This document shows positions 57,124 to 64,000 of a stretch of 64,000 nucleotides of DNA, in pieces. The notes below the pieces were generated by a model, which was not told the origin of the DNA, made no database searches, and saw only the letters and a program-made list of their open reading frames with translations. How positions within the stretch are numbered: position 1 is the first letter of the stretch; the number at the start of each line of letters is the position of its first letter. The translations under genes were made by a program, and so were the position numbers. The DNA is from Dendronephthya gigantea (lineage: Eukaryota; Cnidaria; Anthozoa; Malacalcyonacea; Nephtheidae), in assembly GCF_004324835.1 (NCBI RefSeq), contig NW_021163051.1, forward strand, positions 554,501-618,500, given 5' to 3'.

Positions 57124-59445
57124 ATGAAACAATATGCTGTTTGTAGTGAGGACTTAAATGAAATTGGACATCATTTAGAAGAATGTGATGATGATGCTTT
57201 TTATACCATTGCACCTGTGACACAAGATGTTGAACGACATGATCAGGATGATAGATGCGTGGATATACATCCTGATTTAAATGAAACATTTGATCATCTT
57301 GCTGAAAATTTGGGCATACCGTCTTCTTTACCAAATAATGAGCAGTTGATTTTAAATGAAATGCAAGATAACGAATATCAAACCTTAGTGCAGCTGCTAA
57401 ATAAGAAGCAAAGAGAATTCTTCTATCATGCTCTGCATTTGATAAAAACATCAGAAAAGCCATTTTACGCATTTCTCAGTGGAAGTGGAGGTGTCGGAAA
57501 GTCTCACCTTATTAAATCGACATACCAGGCAGCATTGAAGTATTACAATTCACGAGCAGGGGACAATTTTCATTGTGTTCATATATTATTGCTTGCTCCA
57601 ACAGGAAAAGCTGCATATCTTATAAAAGGTAACACGATTCACAGTGCCTTGCGCATTCCAGCCAGTCAGTCATTGAAAAATTATAAACCATTGGATTCTG
57701 GAAGACTGAATATGATGAGATGCCAACTAAGTTAATTAAAGTTAATATTGCTTGATGAGATATCAATGGTTGGCAACAGCATGTTCACCATTCAATTGAA
57801 CAACCGTTTGAAAGATTTAAAAGGTAGTAAAGAAGATTTCGGTGGTGTCAGCATAATCACAATAGATGACTTATTCAAACCTGTAATGGATGGTTACATT
57901 TTTACAGATGTTCAGTCTTTAAGTTCTTATGATGTTCTTGCCCCAAACTTATGGAGAAAATATTTTAGAATGTTCGAGCTTGATGAAATCATGCGACAAA
58001 GAGAAAGCAAGATTTTTGCAGAGATACTTAATCGACTTCATGAAAGTAATCATACTCTGAATGATCTACAAAAACTAAAGGAAAGTTGTATTGAAGACAG
58101 TGCTTGTCCCAGAGAAACCCCACGTTTATTCATTCAAAATGCTTTAGTTCATGAATACAATGAAAGAAAGATAATGAGACAAATACCACATGTTCCTTTA
58201 AAAAATTCAAAACAGTTGGCTTATAAACTGCATATTGCTGTCGGACAACGAACAGAAATTGCGGTGAATATACGCACTGATGATGGTCTGACAAACGGTG
58301 CAAGTAATGTCATTAAGCATGTTCAATTGACTGATAATACTAAACCTTCTGGCATCGTTTGGGTTCAGTTTGACGACGAAGTTGTTGGAAAGAAAACCCA
58401 AGAAGAAAATAGAATTCTCTATGCCCGAAGTACATCTATACTAAGTACTTGGACACCAATAAAACCTGTTACAATGCAATTTGCTGTAGGTAAAACGAAG
58501 TCTGCTCAAGTGGTAAGAAAGCAATTTCCTTTGAGGCCAGCTGCTGCGAAAACGGTTCATCGATCACAAGGTGATACTCAGTCACAAATCGTCGTTAATT
58601 TAAATACAAGAAGAGCAATTCCTTATATTCATTACGTCGCTCTAAGCCGAGTAACAACAATCAAAGGGCTATATATAACTGATCTTTGCGAAAGTAATAT
58701 TTCCGTTGATCCTAAAGTCGTAGAAGAAATGCACTTACTGAGAAATGAGTATAAATTAGATCTTTGTTTCACTCCGTTGTACATGCTGAATCCCACTGAT
58801 TTAAAAATTTGCTATCTTAATGCAAGTTCTTTGCACAAACACATTGAAGATATACGAAAAGATATTAATTATACGTCTGCTGATATCCTAATTTTTACCG
58901 AAACGAGATTTAGTGAAGACGATCCTGGTGAAATGTACGCAATTGAAGGCCATGAGTTATTCAGAAATGACGACGTTTCAAATCTCAACAGTCCATATCA
59001 TGGAACAGCTGTTTATTCTAAACTTCCTATGATTATTTGATATCCTTGTGCAAGAAACTGTCATGGGATCGAGGTAACTATTATGAAGATGGTCGAACGT
59101 CCAGACCTAATTGTAATTGGAATATACAGATCTCCAACACTTGCATTATCATCTCTTTTAGCTGCCATTTCTACGACATTGAAGAAACATCCTTCTCCAC
59201 AGGTTATAATCATTGGAGACTTTAATGTCAACTGGCTTGATGAGATAGAACGAAGATCACTGTACAATCTTATGATCAATACCAATGGCCTCGAGCAACT
59301 TATAACTAGTTCTACAACAGATAATGGAACATTGATTGATCATCTGTATACAAATTTGATTGAAGAGGATATCCAGGCAGGTACTCTTGAAACTTACTTT
59401 AGTGATCACAAAGCAATTTGGGCCTCTCTAAAGATAAGGAGGTAA
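57124..59445 (+). pseudogene. Helentron Pif1 helicase fused to AP-type endonuclease
   Basis: 57124-57735 holds LLNKKQREFFYHAL and Walker A GSGGVGKSHL with APTGKAAYL. After a small shift near 57740 the frame 57748-59040 continues with Walker B LLDEISMVG, LDEIMRQRES, RLFIQNALVHEYN, AKTVHRSQG and HYVALSRVTTIKGLY. From about 58800 an endonuclease/exonuclease/phosphatase fold follows (KICYLNASSLHKHIEDIRK, ILIFTETRF, VIGIYRSP, IIGDFNVNWLDE, YFSDHKAIW), with a stop near 59038 and a frame change before 59083, ending KIRR at 59445. The C-terminal endonuclease is what distinguishes Helentrons from canonical Helitrons. In motif III the usual GDFxQ is degenerate (IDDLFKPV). Confidence 0.88.
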
Positions 59446-59597
59446 TCACATCCAGACATAGCGTTAGCATGTTACAAGAAAAACCATAGTATTGACATGG
59501 TAAGATGAACCCAGGTAAGGAGGTAATCACGTCAGACTATAGCGTTAGCATGTTACAAGAACAACCATAGTATTGACATGGTTAGATGAACACAGGC
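59436..59597. repeat. 81-bp tandem repeat, two copies, at the Helentron 3' end
   Basis: Units 59436-59516 and 59517-59597 each start AAGGAGGTAATCAC and contain TATAGCGTTAGCATG or a close variant. The first overlaps the stop codon of the endonuclease frame. Confidence 0.9.
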
Positions 59598-59614
59598 CAA
59601 TATTTATTGGCCTG
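59593..59614. repeat. Perfect 10-bp-arm palindrome, likely Helentron 3' stem-loop
   Basis: CAGGCCAATA-TT-TATTGGCCTG. Rolling-circle elements carry a subterminal hairpin near the 3' end that acts as the replication stop. Its place straight after the 81-bp repeats fits that role. Confidence 0.6.
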
Positions 59615-59620
59615 GCTCCA

Positions 59621-61149
59621 ATTTAACAAAAGGTAAGCATTTAATTTTGAGGTTTTTTTTTAATTTTCTTTTCCCATGCAATTTGACCATTTCCCTTTAT
59701 TTTTAGGTTCTGGTGGCATATTTTCAAATTATTCACATGATGTCGAAGCTAAAACACTAATAATTTAAAGGTAAATAATAGATTCGAATTGCATACTAGC
59801 TATACATATGCGTTTGTTTCTTTGATAACGCAAGTTTTTTCTTTTTACAGGTCTGAATCAGCTACAATCACAAAGACGTTTTAAAAATGTCAGCGTTTCA
59901 TGTTGCCAACCGCGTGGATCAACGCTAAATTAATCCGAAGATAAAAAGACCACAACACATATATCGGAAATCCTCTTTCCTCTTTCCAGACATCTTCTCT
60001 CCACATACCGCAACTGTAATCTGTTCATCGCAGCAACGAATGCCAAACAAGAACAAAGTTCTCTGGTAACCCCACTGGAAAATGCTACTCATACCTTCAT
60101 GGTAACTACTACTGAGCAATACACATTCATATCAATGATGATTGATGGCATTTAATGTTTACTGATTGTCGGTCAGATTACCACAGGGATAAGATATTGT
60201 CAACTGATACATTTATACTTGGAAAAAGCCACACAGTTTTTGGACCTACGAACTGGTGCTATTATGTCCAGCTAATTGGTTCTGATAAGTTATCTGTAAT
60301 CAACATTGCAAACCACCTGTACCTTCCTACTGGATCAATGAAATCATACTATCATCTTCAGTTATAATCGTGAAACGTATTGTCAATAAACTTTGGCAAA
60401 CAAGTGGTATAATCTTACTGGAACAATAACGTTTAACCTTTATTGACTATTAACATAACTATAACATTGATTTATCAACAAAAGAACCAATCTTGTATGT
60501 AACAAAGACATGCTGATAATCAAGGGACATCAAAACAAAATAATTTGAAGAAGTCTGGAACCTTCTTTTTCTCCTTCTAAACTAAGCTTTATGTTATCAG
60601 ACGATGTGTGCCACCATCTCGGAACCTTACTCTCTTTTTTCTTCTGTTCACCTATTCTGCTTAAAAAAATTTAATTTCCTATCTCTTGTAAAAATCCTTT
60701 TATATATGTTTTGATCTGTCGTAAAATGTATTTAACACAATAAAATATTATAATATATAGATTGTGTAATAAATCGACTTCGTTATAACTGTATTCAACC
60801 AGCTAACTATAGCGCGTTTATTCCGTTGTCTATGGCATTAGAACATAAGACTAAAAATATTGCAGTTAATCATGTTTTACAGGCTACCCACATGTACGCA
60901 TTATGTACCTATTTTTCTGAATGTAGTGTCTATTGATATGTTGCCACTGTTGTTGCCATTCCAAGTAGACAAGGTCAAATTGTGGACTTCAAGGACATTC
61001 CGTTCATCGAAACTTAACTTGGATGATGCCAGCTCCCTCCAAATTCTATTTCGTCACTGATGACGTTGTGACGGAGTCACATGAGATAGCATGCGCCTGC
61101 TCACGTCAGTGTATGTTTGCTTCGCTTCACATCGGTTGTATGTAAACTG
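59621..61149. other. Spacer without recognised gene
   Basis: An open frame at 60155-60367 (FTDCRSDYHRDKILSTD) has no recognised family. Splice-like signals occur (TTTTTACAG at 59850) without a gene to attach them to. Either this is Helentron 3' sequence or flanking DNA. Confidence 0.4.
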
Positions 61150-62660
61150 TACTGCAATTTACATATCAAAATAGCCTTTTTTAAAATTATTCACGCAGGA
61201 GACCCTTCTGTGTTTGAAAATTTACGAACCCTTTTTAACCACAGCAAAATGTCTGAACCTCAGACAAGAATTTCAGAAGATATTTCGCTGCAACACTCGA
61301 AAGTTGCATCTGACGAGGTGGTTGATGTAGACGAAGTAGAAGAAAATATTGAACGGGAATTACTTGATGACACTCCCGAACCCAGCTCTGCTGATATGTA
61401 TCTTCTTCTCCAGGAGATGCACGCAGATATGCGAAGTTTTAAATCTTGCCTAGATCGGGTAGAGAAAGGTCAAAGCAATGTTAACTCCGTTGACGACAAT
61501 GCTTGTGACAAAGATTTGGCGCCAAAACATAGCGGCCCTAAGCAAAAGATTAGTGAAGATGGTTCGGATGATGAATCCGTCTTAATGAATAAAATATTGT
61601 CGAATTCAGCTGACCCAGCTTCTAAATCAGCAGAGAATGCCTCCACAGATACGGATAACTTGTTGTCAAATATTGCACAAGAATTATCTGAACAAGAACC
61701 TACGGATCCTGTCGTGAACGACGATCTGGCAACCATCCTTAACAACCGCTGGACTAATAAAACGTCAGATAAAAAACCACCTGGGAAATTAGAGCCAATT
61801 CAACGACCAAAAATTGCTCAAGCTTAACTGTGCCTCGGGTCAATTCGGAAATTTGGTCAAATCTTGACAAGTTCAATAAGCGCAGGGATCTACGCACTAG
61901 CAATGTTCAGAAGAACCTAGTAAAAGCAGGGAGCTCTTTAATCTATTCTACCAATGAGCTTCTTAATTCCCGACAAAAGGGAAATCAGGTGGTCCCCACC
62001 GATTTAATTAAATCCAATATGGAAATTTTGGCGCTTCTGGGTCACGCTTTTGTTGATTTGTCGCATCAGCGATGAGAAGCAATCAAACCATCCCTTAATA
62101 AAGAGTTTGCTGCTTTATGTTCAGAGAAGGTGCCTGTCACTACCAACCTATTTGGGGATGATTTACAAACAGAGTGTAATAATATCAAAACCACCAACAA
62201 GCTCAGTCATTCAGCACTAGCGAATAAAGGTCGGGATAACTATGACAAAAGGCGAGTTATGCAATCATCTCGCCACTTTAATGAATCTTCACAGAGGCCT
62301 TTTTTATCCAAAAAGAAACCATGGCCACAAAACAAGCCATGGTTTCCAAAACAAACACAGAAGCAAGGCCAATAGAAACCAGAATAAATGGACCAAATAC
62401 AGTTGAGATGGTAAGTTCACATAAACAATATGTTTCCTTGTTGATAAGGGACCTGCAGAATAAGGTACTGCATTTTGAAGCTGGGGGCATTTCTCAATAT
62501 ATCAATCAATGGAAGGAAATTACTTCTGAACCAGAAATCTCAAATCTGGTCAGTGGTTATGATATTGAGTTGATAGAGGGACCCTCTCCATGTACTAGAC
62601 TTTCCAGTTATGAGTTTTGTTTCACCAATTTTTGTTTGCCCTAAGAAAGATGGCAGTCAC
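61150..62660 (+). mobile_element. DIRS-like tyrosine-recombinase retroelement fossil (gag-like part and RT start)
   Basis: The plus strand carries a gag-like region of the DIRS type (an acidic N-terminal part, then VKAGSSLIYSTNELL, ILALLGHAFVDLS, VPVTTNLFGDDL) followed by the beginning of the pol region (GGISQYINQWKEIT, then a PKKDGSHCMILNLK-like segment). The rest of pol, the recombinase and the right terminal repeat are absent. A degraded fossil with several interruptions, truncated before the Mutator-like exon. Confidence 0.75.
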
Positions 62661-62876
62661 TGTATGATTTTAAATTTAAAACAGCTAAGGTTGAGGTTAA
62701 CTGTAAAATATCATTAACACATTCAAATTTTTAATTTTTTTTCATGCCATTATTTACTTAGTTATTTATCATATTTTAAATTTCTGAATGATTTAGCCCA
62801 GTATTTTACTTGCTTTTGCCATAATATTCTTTTTTTTGAAAGCGCATTTAAAAATAAGTGTCACATCAACCATCAG
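62661..62876. other. AT-rich junction ending in a splice acceptor
   Basis: Low-complexity T-rich DNA between the DIRS-like fossil and the Mutator-like exon, ending AACCATCAG directly before GGCTCTTC. It reads as the 3' part of an intron. Confidence 0.5.
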
Positions 62877-63929
62877 GGCTCTTCAGAAGAAATGGAGGCT
62901 GTTGCAGCTGTGGAGATCTTCGGCAGAAGCGTTGAAACAAGGCGACTAAAGTATACAACCTTTGTCGGTGATGGCGACAGCAGCAGCTTCGGGCGGGTAA
63001 AGGAAGCGTTGGCAACAAATTATCAAGTAAGGAAGGAGGAGTGTGTGGGACATGTGCAGAAGAGACTAGGAACAGCATTGAGGAAGTACAAGAATGATCA
63101 CAAAGGAAAGAAATTATCAGATGGCAAGAGTGTGGAAGGAAAGGGACGGCTAATGGACAAGACAATTGACAAGATGCAAAATTATTACGGGAAAGCTATT
63201 AGGGAGAACAAAGGTAATTTACAAGGAATGAAGAGGAGCATAAAGGCGATTCAACACCATATCATTAGGGATGACTCCAAACCCCTACAAGAGCAACATC
63301 ATTACTGTCCAAGATCTGGTCATACATGGTGTAAATACTGGAAAGGCATAAATGAGGAAACATCTACGTATAGTGAGGATAATCGGCTACCTCCAGTTTT
63401 TATGGAAGAGTTGGAGTGCACCTTTACAAGATTGTCCAACCATGATCTCTTGCTTAGATGTTTGAAGGGCATGACTCAAAATCAAAATGAATCTGCCAAT
63501 GGAATGCTATGGTCAAAATGTCCAAAAAGCAAGTTTTGTGGGGCACGGCAAGTTCGTATTGCTGCTTGTAAAACAGTGGCAGTTTTCAACACTGGTGCTG
63601 CTAGCAAGGCAATGTTTATGGTTTTATGTGGAGTTACTCCTGGAGAGAATTCAATGAGAGCTCTTAGACTTCAGGACCGAGTTCGACTTCAAACAGCTGT
63701 CAAGAAGGTCACCGAGAAATACAAGAACCAGAGAAGGAAACTTCGTGCTATGCGGAAATCCAAGGGTGATAAGGAGTCATACCAACCAGGAGGCTTCAGT
63801 TTGAGCTCCCAGCCTGACCTTCAAGAGAAGTAAAAGAAAAGGAAGAGGACTGTCAAGGACAAGGATGGGTCTAGCTTGGAAATTGCTGTGCCAACAACAG
63901 ATGTCGCTAGTAAGAAAAAGCGGACTTGA
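62877..63929 (+). pseudogene. Mutator-like transposase, C-terminal exon
   Basis: After a CATCAG acceptor the frame reads GSSEEMEAVAAVEIFGRS, YTTFVGDGDSSSFGRVK (first catalytic Asp), EECVGHVQKRLGTALRK, GRLMDKTIDKMQNYYGKAIREN, CLKGMTQNQNESANGMLWSKCPK (final Glu) and FCGARQVRIAACKTVAVFN. This is the Mutator-like transposase domain seen in many marine invertebrate proteins. The N-terminal zinc finger part and second acidic region upstream are missing from the window or displaced by the DIRS-like insertion. A TAA at 63831 interrupts an otherwise in-frame basic tail (KKRKRTVKDKDG to SKKKRT, stop at 63929) that looks like a nuclear localisation signal. Confidence 0.8.
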
Positions 63930-64000
63930 ATCACTTGATGCTACTGACTGTTGTTGGTATGTACATATATATAATATCTAAACAAATATAGTACATAATG

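Larger units (their letters stand above)
52813..59620 (+). mobile_element. Helentron (rolling-circle transposon), about 6.8 kb
   Basis: The left boundary is set by the abrupt end of LINE homology at 52812 and by a terminal hairpin (GCTGGC-AAGCGAAGCGA-GCCAGC, 52816-52838). Three coding blocks follow: a protease-like/DUF6570 part, a Rep nuclease and a Pif1 helicase fused to an AP-type endonuclease, the diagnostic Helentron order. The right end is placed just after a perfect palindrome at 59593-59614; no better terminus was seen. There are around five breaks in about 5.9 kb of coding sequence, so it is dead but not very old. Confidence 0.85.

Overview
The window reads as AT-rich animal nuclear DNA and almost certainly comes from a cnidarian. 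The evidence is spliced genes with canonical GT/AG boundaries and a mix of repeat families I know mainly from cnidarian genomes: RecQ plus DUF6589 elements, P-superfamily transposases, OTU- and HECT-type multicopy genes, Helentrons, Penelope-like and DIRS-like elements. The species cannot be fixed from sequence. No ordinary single-copy host gene, tRNA, rRNA or CRISPR was recognised. The window is a nested graveyard of mobile elements, several of them large and recent-looking. Layout: 1-620 is a BEL/Pao integrase fossil, followed by a 13-copy 61-bp satellite (667-1452). At 1533-5917 (minus) a five-exon gene joins an OTU cysteine-protease domain in frame to a ZMYM1-like hAT transposase; an hAT-type terminus lies at 6195. 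A Tc1 remnant sits at 7560-8099. From 8666 to about 19640 lies a decayed multicopy transposase-like gene, split by an 8.0-kb transposon (8909-16937). That transposon has terminal inverted repeats and a 9-bp target duplication. It carries a RecQ-family helicase on plus and an uninterrupted 990-codon, four-exon DUF6589 protein on minus. Next come a Penelope-like element with a hammerhead-like motif, a Tc1 element (21794-23125), a non-autonomous hAT (23206-24495) and a HECT-domain pseudogene (24552-26711). At 28755-40592 is an 11.8-kb P-superfamily transposon with about 2.24-kb inverted termini and an 8-bp target repeat. It encodes a nine-exon P transposase on plus and, convergently on minus, a Pif1-like helicase with a downstream ORF. 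The right third holds fold-back repeats, a CR1/L2-like LINE (44100-47540), a hAT-like gene remnant (48090-49547), a TTAA-flanked element (49857-51282), a Ty3/gypsy scrap and a second LINE fragment. A Helentron (about 52813-59620) is inserted into that LINE fragment; it has protease-like, DUF6570, Rep, Pif1 helicase and apurinic-type endonuclease regions. A DIRS-like fossil (61150-62660) and a Mutator-like transposase exon (62877-63929) close the window. A theme runs through it: DNA transposons that pair a transposase with a helicase (RecQ with DUF6589, Pif1 with P, Pif1 with Rep) and transposases fused to cysteine-protease-like domains (OTU with hAT, a papain-fold-like domain with the Helentron). 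The helicases may help replication-coupled repair or strand processing, and the proteases may act on ubiquitin; both roles are inferred, not shown by the sequence.
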